Source: Paratinospora sagittata (lineage: Eukaryota; Streptophyta; Magnoliopsida; Ranunculales; Menispermaceae). Taken from it: a stretch of 64,000 nt of DNA. Below the pieces are notes generated by a model, which was given only the letters and a program-made list of their open reading frames with translations, ran no database searches and was not told the origin of the DNA. This document shows positions 33,613-44,289 of this stretch, piece after piece; positions within the stretch are counted from its first letter, which is position 1, and each line of letters begins with the position of its first letter. The stretch is taken from positions 20,126,438-20,190,437 of the forward strand of contig CM069598.1 of the NCBI GenBank assembly GCA_035771175.1, written 5' to 3'. The position numbers and the translations under genes are program-made.

Positions 33613-35907
33613 ATAATGAATGGCTCAAAAAATGTTAATGAAGATGGGTGTTATCCTAAGCGGTTCATCACTTAGCACGTCCCTAAGTATACTTAATGAA
33701 GTATATTTCGATGATCAAACAAAATCTCTTTTGGTGCTAACGAGCTTTAATCAAAAACCTATCTCAACACCTCCGGAAAGCAAAAAGCCAAAGAATGATT
33801 CGATCAAGGAACTCAAGGTCATATCAGACGTTCAAGATCGTTTCAGTCAAAGGACCTTAAAGATCATATCATGATTTCAAGATCACCTCACACGAACGAT
33901 TCAATCAAGCTTCAAGACTATATCTTTCGATCAACGTTCAAGACATTCAACTCAAGCGCAAAGTTCACATCGAAGATCTCATAATGAAGAGTTGGATTTA
34001 GAGATTATGAGAAATATGAGAAATACATAGTATTTAAGGTATATCTTTCTCTAATCAATATTGCTCAAACGTTTTTCAAAACCATGCACAAATCACTTGC
34101 CTATTTGCATATTTTAATAATATGTTTTACGTTATTTTAAATGATTTAATTTTTTATATTTAATTTGAAAATTATCTAGTTTTTATTCGCATTCATCGTA
34201 TTTTTAATCCCGAGTCAAAACTATGTTTTTATAGTCTTTCAAGACGCTGATGATTCATTAGGACGCTGATAACATTCAAGGTTGAATTGAACTAATTCAT
34301 CAAGACGCTCACTTGTTAGTAGTTGCCTCCCTATTAGTCAACCTCTGAAGTTATCAGAACGCTGACTTAGCATCAGCTTACTGAAAGGTTTTTAAGCTCT
34401 TCAAAGAATTTATCTTTGAGGACGCTGATAGTAGTTATAAGTTAGATAAACTATCATGACGCTACTCGAATAGGAGCACCCTCATCTTTGGGAATCAACT
34501 TAATAACTTTTAGGACGTTGATTGTTTTTCAGCGCACTTAGTTTTTTTTTCAAATATTTTGAAATGTCAGGACGCTTACATAGTTGTAGCGCCCTTATGT
34601 TTTATGTTTTGAAAGGTAGGACGCTAACTCAGAATAGTAGCACCCTCATGCGCGTAATTATTTTAAGACAAAGTAGGACGCTAACCGTGCATTAGCGCCC
34701 TCAAATTTAAGTCACTTATGTCACAAAAAAAGTCAAGATGCTTACAAGTTAGTAGCGCCCTCACTTCATTGTTCAGCAGGGCGCTTATACATAATCAGTG
34801 CCCTTAAGGAACAAAACGACAAAGTTGATATTATGCATCAGGACGATAATTATGGAATTAGGACGTTAATTCAACAATCGTCATTGTTCTAACAAGTACA
34901 CTATATCAGTCTACTTTTTCAGAATAGATCTTTGCACAGAATCCGTTTCAGATTTATCAAAGATCCTCTCTAATACATGAATCAAGTTTTTCTAAAACTT
35001 TCCTTATTCATGTAATCTGAAAAGAATCAGAATGTTAGCGAAAATTGCAGTTGCCATTTTCATATAACATTCTAGTTGTTGTGTGTAAACGTTAACATTA
35101 TATTTGAATTTCAAATGTCTAACGGCTATTATCTACTAGGTCTATAAATACCAACACTTTAAATCAAACAACTTCCCGATAATTTTTATTGTGCCAAAAA
35201 CTTTTTGAATGTTAGTCGATGTTTAATCTTTCAAAATGTTTCTCAAATGCACTAAGTTTTCAAAGTATTCTTCACTGATACTTTACTTCGTCAATAGATT
35301 TTCATATTGAGCTTCAATTATATTTTATCTTTTAAAATCTATTTGAACTTGTTTCTACTCAAATTCTCAGCCTGAATTTATACGTAACCTCAATCATGCT
35401 GATGAAGGAATTTGAGAAATAGTTCATGAGAGATACAGTTGTACTTGATTTCATATCTTAAGTACTGTATTGAACTATATCAGTAGTTATGTTAACTACT
35501 GAATACTGAACCAGAAGTTTTCATGCTTATATACTATATCTATTTTGAAAATTGTCTGTGTCTATGTTTTACACTAGTCCTGCATTTTCAATTTCAATGT
35601 TTCAATGGTATCATAATGTTTTCGAAGCACTTAATTGATTTGCATATCATTCACGCTTTTCGAAACTGCACTTGAGCAATACCGAACATTGAAAGGTAAA
35701 GGATTGTAAGTGTATGTCTCTTAGCATTACGTATTCAAATTTATACATCTTTGTAATGCTATACACATGAGCTTAATTGTAAAGTGTTCTACTCAGTTAG
35801 AACCAACATTATTAGTTTGTGTTGTAATGCTAGTGTGTTTCTGGATTGAAACAACTAGGACAAGTGAATGTAGTTCACTTAATGATTTCAGGGTTGAAAT
35901 CATGTTA

Positions 35908-36262
35908 AGGTTCATCCTCACCTGTAAGTAGGAAACTGGTTCATCTTTATCTCGTAAAAGGATAGGTTCGTCCTTAACCTGTAAAAGGATAGGTTATCTC
36001 TGAACCTGCAAAAGAGAAACGGTTCTTTCTTATCTCGTAAAAGAAAAACGGTTTTTCCTCATCCCTTAAAAGGAAAACAGTTCTTCCTTATCCCGTAAAA
36101 GAAACATTTTTCCTCATACCAAAAAAAGGAAATACAGTTCTTCCTTATCCCGTAAAAGGAACATGGGTTTTTCCTCATCCCGAAAAAAGGAAATACGGTT
36201 CATCCTTAGCCCGTAAAAAGATAGGTTTGCCTTGAACCTGTAAAAGGGCATGTATAACGGTT
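35908..36262 (+). repeat. Minisatellite of hairpin units in the F1 LTR
   Basis: There are about 11 tandem units of 27-35 bp. Each is close to TTCCTYATCCCGTAAAAGGAA followed by a short GGTT-containing spacer. Each unit is self-complementary (TTCCT ... AAGGAA), so every repeat can form its own hairpin. Related arrays are in F2 (51840-52080, inverted) and, shorter, in the G LTR (39188-39290). Confidence 0.85.
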
Positions 36263-36350
36263 TGGTTCTCACCCATAAGAGAATTAGTTAGTGGATTGAG
36301 AAAATCCTAATTGGAAAATTAGGTATTGGACGTAGGCTTGGCCGAACCAC

Positions 36351-36357
36351 TATAAAT
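36351..36357 (+). promoter_or_regulatory. Probable TATA box of the F1 LTR
   Basis: TATAAAT lies in the context CCGAACCACTATAAATTC, conserved in G (39348-39354) and F2 (51758-51764, minus strand). It is about 150 bp from the LTR end and immediately downstream of the minisatellite. Confidence 0.6.
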
Positions 36358-36501
36358 TCTAGTGTGTTTTTAGTTATGCATTTTACTTTACGATTAATAT
36401 GTGCATTTAGTTCCAATGTAGCAATGTATATCACTAAGTCATTGGAAAAGTTTTAAATTGACCATCGCACCCAATTCACCCCCCTCTTGGGTGCACCAAC
36501 A

Positions 36502-37100
36502 ATGGGTACTATATGGGTTGAATAAATCAAAAGAGTTATGTAACCGAGTGATCAATTAATGGGTTGAAGTACCAATAACCTAAAGTTAATTCCACAAAAG
36601 CTAGGCAGGGTGACTTGAATCAGATAGAGGTAAAAAATAGTATTAAATCAAAACTTTGTATGGCGGTAGATTTCAAAAAAGTAAAGAGATCAAATTGGAT
36701 TGAAAGAAGATTTGGACCTTGATGCAATCACTCAATTTATCACTAATAAAATATTAATTCAATTTATAAAGGTAAGAATATATATACCAAATATGAGGGC
36801 CTCACATTGTTCCAACTTGATACGGTCCAAATTCTAGCAGCAGCAAAAGGCGTTAATGCTTGAATCCGCTAATCTTACCCTACTAGTCACACCAGTTCTC
36901 TGGTCAACGCAATTCACCAAAGTTGCAAAATAGTAATAAGGAACGAAAGAAGAAGAAAAAGAAAGAGGGAGGAGGAGGGAGGGGGAATAGAAGAAATTAG
37001 ATGAGTAGAAGAAATAGAGACAGAAGAGAAGAAGAAGAAGTAGAAGAAAAGGAAGAGGAATAGAAGAAGAAGGAAGAGGGTAGCAGAAGAAGATCATAAA
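36502..37100 (-). other. Element E internal 5' region
   Basis: On the minus strand this follows the PBS. It is a long CT-rich tract (GA-rich on plus, 36950-37085), then AT-rich sequence. The open frame 37097-36834 is the low-complexity translation of the CT tract and is not credible as a protein. It may be the transcribed leader or packaging region of E. Confidence 0.5.
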
Positions 37101-37113
37101 GGCTCTGATACCA
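37101..37113 (-). other. Element E primer-binding site
   Basis: The minus strand reads TGGTATCAGAGCC, a full 13-base match to the complement of initiator Met tRNA, two bases inside the LTR at 37116. Confidence 0.85.
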
Positions 37114-37115
37114 AT

Positions 37116-37395
37116 TGATGGTGCAATGCCGAGAGAGAAGAGAGAAGCGAGGGAGAAATCAAGAAGAAATCAATAATTTTATAATTAATAATAACAATAA
37201 TGTTTTTCTTAATTACATCCCAGTATATTTATAAACTAATATGACTCATGAACTGACACTAATTAAGACTCTTGAACATCCTCAAATTCTAACCAACATC
37301 CTAAACAAAATATAATTCTAAAATTAAATAACAATCCAAATAAAATAATAAAATCCTAATTAGTCTCTGACACTACTCATATATATCATGCATCA
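37116..37395 (-). repeat. Element E 5' LTR
   Basis: 280 bp, TGATGGTGC...TGCATCA on plus. It matches 28666-28956 with scattered substitutions and a few short indels. Confidence 0.87.
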
Positions 37396-37414
37396 ATTAT
37401 TGAGTTTATCACTT

Positions 37415-37836
37415 TCTTGAAAATTCTTTAATTTCTTGGTTTTGGAAGAAGCAACACTCAGTGGCATTATCCACGGCTAAAGCAGAATATGTTGCAGTTA
37501 GAAGTTGTTCTCAGGTTCTATACATGAAACAACAACTTCAGAATTATCAAATATTTGTTCAATGTGCTGAAATTTTCTGTGACAATACAAGTGCTATTAA
37601 CATATCTAAAAATCTTTGTATTGCACTCCCGAACTAAACATGTTCAAATAAGACATCACTTTTTACGAGATCATGTGCAAAATGGAGAAGTTATATTGTC
37701 TCACATTGGCACCAAAGAACAACTGGCTGACATATTTACTAAAGTTTTACCAAAAGACCAGTTTGTTCACATTCGAAAAGATTTGGCATGTTCTCTGAGA
37801 CTGATTTGTGATATTTTGATGCTTACCTCGATCTAG
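37415..37836 (+). pseudogene. pol: Copia G RNase H remnant
   Basis: The translation across one frameshift (near 37615) gives the C-terminal copia RNase H pattern. It includes KKQHSVALSTAKAEYVAV, then a CDNTSAINISKN stretch, then HFLRDHVQNGE and KEQLADIFTKVLP. The Asp of CDN and the Glu of AEY are kept. The 5' part of the element is missing; element E lies directly to its left. It is followed by a typical tail with two GGGGGAGA tracts, then the polypurine tract and LTR. Confidence 0.88.
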
Positions 37837-38089
37837 GGGGAGAAATATTTCATAATATTTTACTTTTTTTTATGTTTTCAAAAGAGGGAGAAGTAATATC
37901 ATTGAGGCATCATAAATTTAGGGGGAGATTAACATTAAAGGGGAGTTTTAGTATATTCCTTGGAACTCCACTCATATCATAGGAAAAAAAAAAGAGCATT
38001 AGTAATACATTATTTACTGCATTTCATGCATATTCACATCATTATCTTAGCTTGCTTCAAAGCCTATAGTAATGTGTTTGAAATCATCA

Positions 38090-38102
38090 AAAAGGGGGAG
38101 AT
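38090..38102 (+). other. Copia G polypurine tract
   Basis: AAAAGGGGGAGAT lies directly before the LTR start TGTTGAACC. It is the classic copia plus-strand primer site. Confidence 0.9.
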
Positions 38103-39485
38103 TGTTGAACCAATTATCCCGATGTCCCTTACAAGAGTATGTCCCTAATGTGAAATATATTTTGATGATTACAAACCACATTTTATTTATGATAATATTG
38201 CATACGTGGCATATCTAATCCGGCTTAAGGTTTCGAAGAATCAATGATGCATGGTGAATGTATTATTAAGATCTACTTGAAGACCATGATCATTTGAAGA
38301 TATATATAATTGTATGATTAGATTGTGTTTAGGTTGTATAATCTTCACTATCATATTATTCAACAATATGCATGACTGCATGATTTAGTCAAATTGATTT
38401 TTGATCATTTGCATTGAATTTTCTATGTTTGATTTGATCCGAAATTACCAAGATTTTAATTTTACTTATCAAGTTTAAATGAGAAATCAAAATTGTTTTT
38501 AAGTGTCCATCAGGGCGCTAATGCGTCTTATCAGGACGCTAATGTCTTAGCAACGCCCTCCTAGACTTGGTGAGTCAGGACGCTGATAATACATTAGGAT
38601 GCTGATAATGTTCAAGGTTGAATTATACTTATTCAACAGGATGCTTACTTCATCAGTAGTGGCCTCATTTAGGTGTTATCGCCGTAATATGCACAAAGCT
38701 GAATCGATATGTTTCGGGAAAGAATGTATTCGTTGTTTTTTATATGAATCTGTGCTCCAAAATTACCAAGTCCATTGCACTTCTGTTATTTCTATATATA
38801 TGTTGCCTTAGAGCATATCAAAACAATCGATCAATAAATACGAAAACTGAAATTCATTCAAAACGTATTAACAGTTTTCACTTGTGCAAAAACTTTTGGA
38901 AGTTAGCCGTCTACTCTCTACTTTTGAACTCACGATTTTTTGAAATACATTAAATCTTCTGGATTAGTTAATCTTCATCTATATCATTTTCAAAATTCCA
39001 TTGAAGAAGACAAAAACTTTTTGAACCAGTTTTCAGTCGCACCTTATCATACATATTTTGCTGAATTTGTGGTAACAGAAAGTTCAATCCAAAGCTTTTG
39101 TAAGTATTACTTTGATTTTAAGTAAAGGGAATCATATCTAATCTTGTATGGAGATATTAGTGACTGGTTAGTCACTGAGCTAGAGCAAATGTTGCTCACA
39201 CCTGGAAGTTGAGAAAAGGTTCTTCTCACGCCCGTAAGTTGAGAAAGTGTACCGGTTTGGTCTTCACCTGTAAAAAGATCCTTCGTGGAGTTTGGAAAAA
39301 TTCTAACTGAGGAGATTAGGTAGTGGATGTAGGCAAGGCCGAACCACTATAAATCATGTTTGCACTGTCCCTTTTACCTTCATTGTGTTTATTTGCTATA
39401 CTCGGTTTAATATGCTTTCAATATTTCTTACATTTAAAAGAAATGTTAAAATCTGCTAAGTGTCCAATTCACCCCCTCTTAGACA
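38103..39485 (+). repeat. Copia G 3' LTR
   Basis: It starts TGTTGAACCAATTATCCC. The right end is around 39485 after AATTCACCCCCTCTTAGACA, the SIRE-like LTR terminus; the exact base is uncertain. It contains a GGGCGCTAATG/GGACGCTAATG/CAACGCCCTCC cluster (38510-38670), a short hairpin repeat zone (39188-39290), a TATA box (39348) and the conserved GGCCGAACCAC block. It is related to F1 and F2 but a different subfamily. Confidence 0.8.
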
Positions 39486-39530
39486 TATCTGTGAGTATTT
39501 AAAAAAAAAAAATACTAACCTAACTATATA

Positions 39531-39657
39531 AAAAAATGCAACTCCAAGTGCAACTACACATGTGCATCCATTAGATCATTTATTGTACACCTTGAGATGT
39601 GTGACACACACATTCATTGAATGTGCATATGTAGTTACACTTGAGGTTGCACTTTTC
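39531..39657. repeat. MITE-like inverted repeat
   Basis: The two arms are about 37 bp each. The left arm reads AATGCAACTCCAAGTGCAAC. The right arm reads as its near reverse complement, with GTTACACTTGAGGTTGCA. The spacer is about 45 bp. A TTA/TAA-like flank is possible but the edges are blurred by A-runs. The transcript would fold to a long hairpin. Confidence 0.6.
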
Positions 39658-40039
39658 GTAATTAGATTAATATTTTTCTTTTTTATATAACTCATTTTGT
39701 ACTCTCATTTTTAATTAAGAAGTATTGTCTACAACCTTGAAGTCAATGATTAATTAACTAATAATTAATTATCAATTCTCCACATTTAGTTTCTCTTGAT
39801 ACATTCTTGTCGTCATATTTTCCAATAGAAATATGTGAGATCTCATCCAAAAAAATTGCAAAAGCCATCACAATAAATCGAAACAAGAAAAAAAAGGTTA
39901 TCCCACACAATAAATTAATGTGGCAAAAAAGGAGAATTATGGTTGCTCTACATCTTACAACAAGAAGGTAGAAATGGAATGAAGATCATAAAATGACGTT
40001 TCTAAATCATCAACAATCAAATGATTGAGTTGACAAAAT

Positions 40040-40228
40040 TAAACCTTATCAAGAATGTCTACAAAATATCGTACTAACGATTTATAGGACGCTTCAAATA
40101 CGTCGTCCAAAACGACATGTTATTTTTTTACCTACTAGTATGTCTTTATACTTGATGTTTCGAACAACGTCAAAGAACTATTGTTTTGATGTTTTGTAAA
40201 CGTCATTAAAGACCTTTTTCTAGTAGTA
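40040..40228. mobile_element. CACTA-type transposon terminus
   Basis: The right edge CCTTTTTCTAGTAGTAAG is one base from the reverse complement of a CACTACTAGAAAAAGG terminus. Inside it are several short ACGTCGTCC/ACGACATG/ACGTCATTAAAG words, which look like subterminal repeats. No partner terminus is recognised in the window. It may be an abutted fragment or one end of a deleted element. Confidence 0.5.
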
Positions 40229-40334
40229 AGAAGACAATTAATGGAAAAAAGAGATTTTTTATTTTTATAATATTTTATGAAGTATTAAAGTAAGGGCAGA
40301 CACCATTCCTATTTTATGAAGTATTAAAGTACGG

Positions 40335-41877
40335 CCAAAAGCCATGTGGTTGGTATCAACATTGATCAAGAGGTTATTTTGAGAATTGCTTCAAAAATTG
40401 GTTGTTCCATTGCTTGTTGGCCTTTAAGCTACCTTGGCATGCCTCTTGGTGGAAACCCAATACGCAAATCCTTCTGGGATTTGGTTGTGTCAAAGATTTC
40501 CCACAGGCTTGTTGGATGGAAGAAGGCGTTCTTATCGAAGGGAGGAAGATTAGCCTTAATTAACTCGGTGCTAAGTGCAACTCCAATTTATTATCTCTCT
40601 CTTTTGGAAATGCCTACTTTTGTTGCCCAGGTGGTTTGGGAATTGGTAACATCGCTTTTAGGAACGTGGTGCTATGTGTAAAGTGGCTTTGGAGGTTTTA
40701 CAAGGAGGATCGGTCTTTTTGGGCAAAGGTAGTCACTAGCAAGTTTGGGAAAATCGAGTTCAATAAGAGGATTGTCCCTTCTTTTCGCTCTACTCACCGT
40801 GGCCCTTGGAAATTCATTCTTTCCCTTCTCCCGGTTGTGCTCCCTCACATGAATCCTGTCCTAGGGGATGGTCACACATTCAAATTTTGGGAGGATCGTT
40901 GGCTTAACGGTGTTCTTCTAGCGGATTTATTCCCTAGGCTTTATCGTGCCTCTTCGTTCCCTAATTTTCCTATTGCCCATTTTATCCTCGATGGTGACCA
41001 GGTAGGTTCGGTTCAGTGGAATCTCCTTTCTCAAAGTTTGCTAGGGAAACATGTTGAACTTGTTGACTTGATTGCATTGGTGAATTTTCTTAATCATTCT
41101 GGCGGCCCTGATCACTTTTCTTGGTCTCTTAATAGATTTGGTTCTTTCAATTGCCAATCTTTTTTTCAGTTTTTAATTAGCAAACCTTCCTATATTCCTT
41201 TCCCTATGGCTAATTTGATCTGGGAAGCTTTCGTACCATCTAAAATTAAAATGTTTGGGCGGATTATGGCCCACAATAAACTTAACATGGGTAATGTTCT
41301 CCAAAGGCATCTTTTTTTTCTTTACTTGTTCCTTCATTGTTGTGCATTATGTGTCAATCATGCAGATGACGCAGGTCATATTTTCTTTGGATGCTCTTTC
41401 TCTATAAGCTGATGGGAAGAATGGAGATCACACTTTGGTAGTGTTTTCTCGGCCCCGACGTCGATTGAGGATGTGTTGGCGGTCACTCGCATTAGAGAAT
41501 TAAACAGTAGACAAGTTAAGATTATTCAAGCGGCAAATTTTGCAACCTTCTGGCTCATATGGATGGAACGTGATCATCGCATCTTTGATAACGTTTATAG
41601 AAGAATTGAAGATGTGTGGACTGATGTCGTGATGTTAGCTTCTTCATGGGTGGTGGCTTTTAATCTTAATGGGGGTTTTTCCATGAACGAATGGTTTCAG
41701 AACTGGAAGGCTTGTGTTGTTTGACTGTTGTGTTTATTTCTCTTTCTTGAGTGTTGTGTTTAGTTTTGTTAGATTTGTTTATGTTGGTTTGAGTACTGCT
41801 GGTACTCTATTGATATTGTCCCACTCTTCGTTGCTTTTAATATCAATATATATGCTTGTTTATTCTCAAAAAAAAAG
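40335..41877 (+). mobile_element. 5'-truncated LINE (L1-type)
   Basis: The element encodes the end of the reverse transcriptase (PLSYLGMPLGGNP, HRLVGWKKAFLSKGGRLALI) in 40346-40681. A frameshift follows, then the reverse-transcriptase zinc-binding region (40636-41412: FWEDRWL, FSWSLNRFGSFNCQSFFQFL, WEAFVPSKIKMFGRIMAHNK) and, after a stop, a C-terminal piece (41473-41724). The 3' end is a short A-rich tail (41869-41877). The target duplication AAAGTACGG is at 40326-40334 and 41878-41886. Stops mean it is inactive. Confidence 0.9.
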
Positions 41878-41887
41878 AAAGTACGGG

Positions 41888-42091
41888 CAGACACCATTCT
41901 TAGGAACCAACTTATTAACTTGATTGTTGTCGGTTGCTCAAATTTTAAGGGGGGTTGCCACCACAATATTCCTTGGAGGGCTAGAGTTGTGGTCACAAGA
42001 CTAGAGGATCTCATGCTGCAGCTAAGGGTGGCAATAATTTCGCCCGAGGCCCATGGGTCTGGCCCGGCTAGATCAAAATGACCCGACTCAA
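41888..42091. repeat. Left part of a GGGTGGCAA / GCCCGG dispersed repeat
   Basis: This part has GGGTGGCAATAATTTCGCCC and GGTCTGGCCCGGC words. It continues to the right of the GyA solo LTR (43459-43600), with GGGCCCGATTG and CCCAGCCCAGCCCAGCCCG. Similar GC-word sequences are common small interspersed repeats in plants; this is an inference from composition. No gene is present. Confidence 0.4.
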
Positions 42092-43458
42092 TGTCACACC
42101 CTGCCCGGACGCGCCTAAACCGACGAAACACTCACGAATGGGGCGCGAATGCATTATAACAATAACTGAGTGCGCGGAAACACGATTAAGTAAAAGTCTG
42201 ATTTCATTAATTTCATAATATATTTGTACATGAAATAGTTAAGGGAACATTCTCCCAAAATCCCCAATGAATAATACAAGGGTACAAAATGTGGGCCCAA
42301 AAAATCTGCACCCAGTCCACCCTAATCTCCTGTGAAAAATTGGATAACAACAGGGTGAGCTACACCCTCAATGGGTAAAATAGTTCGTGAATATAACAAT
42401 TAATAAAGCAAACTTAATAATCAAATATCTTAAATACACAACAGAGCATCATAATCAATCTAATATGTATGTATGTATGGCACCGTCTCATATTGGTTTG
42501 ATGACTGTACATCGTCTGAGTTCACGTACAGATGTCCCTCTCCAGGAGTAGTCGGGTTCTCATTGTACGTCTCTCCTCAGGAACGACGCTCTGGATTCAC
42601 GTACAGATGTCCCTCCCCAGGAGTAGTCGTGTTCTTATTGTACGTCCCTCTCCAGAGAAATATAATGAATAGCAAGCATTGCTTCAAACTATTCTATGAA
42701 CCATAAACTACATACGTCCCTAGGTGGTGCTATATATGATGCCAATGCATGAACTGGTCCGGTTTTTACTTAATATTTAGACAGGATTTGGCAACGTCTG
42801 GTGATCCTTATCAGGGTCGGTATCACTACGTGCAAGGTTATGACATTCAGTATTACTTGTATAAGCTTATAGCTTTAAAATAAGACCAACCAAATCAGTC
42901 TCCAGTTGAGAAATGAGACACGAGGTCTACTTAAATACCAATCGTCTAGAGCAGCACGCTGCCTCCCGTTCACTATTTAAAGTTACTGAGGACAAGAATG
43001 AGTCTGGTTGAGCCAGATTGACCACTAATCCAGCATAATAATAGTGTAATACATGAACTCCAAATATACAAGCATAAGTATGACAATATGAACATTATAC
43101 GTAATAATGCAGTGTAAATGAATAGTAGATATAATGATAAATGAATGTAAACTTTAATAAAAGTTATAAGATACGCAAACCTATGTTTTGTTCCCCACCT
43201 TCAGATAAAAACTCCTTTGAAAACTGGCGCCTTCCCCTGGGCAGAACCGTGTTGCACCGCACAGAGAGTCTCGGAAAGAGAGTCTTAAAAGAGAAGACAA
43301 AAACTCAAAATGAGTGAAAAAGATAAGAAAAATCTCAAGGTGAAGTGATTTTGGTGTGAGAAATGAGGGGGGGAAGGAGTTCTTTATATAGAAAAAATGG
43401 CGCCCGAACCAAATTTTTTTTTTTTTGTTTTTTTTTTGTGCAAACCTAGGATATTACA
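42092..43458 (-). mobile_element. GyA solo LTR (third copy)
   Basis: A 1367-bp GyA LTR on the minus strand, TGTAATATCCTAGG to GGTGTGACA. It has a perfect duplication CTCAA (42087-42091 and 43459-43463). It includes the CCTATATAAAG-like promoter segment (as TTCTTTATATAG on plus at 43380-43391) and the hairpin block (42340-42372). Confidence 0.93.
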
Positions 43459-43599
43459 CTCAAACTCGGGCCCGATTGTTATATAGGTCGTCCCGGTCTG
43501 GTCCCAAAATTTATTGGGTTGGTCCTGGATTACATAGCTAGACCCAGCCCAGCCCAGCCCGCGAACTCAGCCGAAAGGTCTAGTTATAGGCTCGAAATA

Positions 43600-43733
43600 A
43601 ATGTAATACATACACACACACACATATATATATGTATATATATATATATTTATATAAGTAAGAGTTTATAAAATGAAAAAAAATATATATAATGATATTC
43701 AAGAGTGTTATATAATGAAGAGTATATACAATT

Positions 43734-43797
<64 letters not shown>

Positions 43798-44289
43798 AGT
43801 ATTGTTTTAGAATTGAAAAATTAAATTTTAGGATTGCAAATTATTTGTTATTATTTAGAAATCAATAATTAATATTTTTTATTTTTATGTTTTATTTAAT
43901 TATTGAATTGTATTTTATATTTTATTTTAATTTTTTTAACCTTAAATGTTTTTTTGTTATATTGTGGGTCAAAAAGTCTGATTCCAAAGGCTCGTTCTAA
44001 ATATCCAATTCATATATCCAATTGCTTCTATCGTCACTAGGGAGGCTATTATCTCTTCCCCTAGTCTTGTGTGCTTCGTTGCTTTCACGAAGTTATCCTT
44101 TCAAAAAAATAAAAATTAAAAAAAATAATTTAGATATTATGATGGGCTTTATTGTGATGAATGTAAAAAAAATTAAAAACACAAAACACGTGTTTGAGTG
44201 ATAGAATACGAGATTAGTTTTTCAATTTTCTATTCAAAAATTGTATTGATTTCAAAAGCCTAATATATATGTTCTTTTATTTTCTTTTC
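43600..44289. repeat. AT-rich stretch with (AC)n(AT)n microsatellite
   Basis: A perfect (AC)n run passes directly into (AT)n at about 43738-43795. Shorter AC/AT runs lie at 43613-43650. At 44040-44112 a piece ending CCTTTCAAAAAAAT resembles a LINE 3' end. There are no genes. Confidence 0.65.

Larger units (their letters stand above)
33624..36501 (+). mobile_element. F1: copia (SIRE/Maximus-like) LTR inserted in element E
   Basis: The right end is clear: AATTCACCCCCCTCTTGGG, then TGCACCAACA, the layout of SIRE-like copia LTR ends. The left end is near 33624-33633 but no clean TG start or perfect duplication is seen (ATGGC left, ATGGG right). It carries four notable zones: a cluster of RGGACGCT/AGCGCCCT words (34240-34880), a hairpin-unit minisatellite (35908-36262), a TATA box (36351) and a conserved block GTAGGCTTGGCCGAACCAC (36333-36351). 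F2 is the second copy. No coding is present, so it is best read as a solo LTR. Confidence 0.72.
28666..37395 (-). mobile_element. Element E: small non-autonomous LTR retrotransposon, split by later insertions
   Basis: Two short LTRs (28666-28956 and 37116-37395) match almost throughout. They start and end TGAT/ATCA. The flanks are ATTGT (28661-28665) and ATTAT (37396-37400), a 5-bp duplication with one change. A Met-type PBS lies inside the right LTR. Without the D and F insertions the internal part is only about 1.5 kb: 37100-36502, about 33623-33103, and 29381-28957. That is too short for gag-pol. The one notable frame is a coiled-coil-like ORF. The clade is not determined. Confidence 0.82.

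Noticed and set aside
35908..36262. Regular spaced repeats as a CRISPR array
   Set aside because: Plant DNA, inside a copia LTR. Units are degenerate, spacers are short and similar, and no cas-like gene exists.
36834..37097. 87-codon frame rich in Leu, Phe, Ser and Pro
   Set aside because: A direct translation of the CT-rich leader of element E.
28666..37395. Element E as an autonomous 8.7-kb copia element
   Set aside because: Most of the length is the D and F insertions. The true internal part is about 1.5 kb and has no polymerase.
43738..43795. (AC)n(AT)n tract as a functional Z-DNA or origin element
   Set aside because: An ordinary plant microsatellite with no adjacent gene or conserved context.
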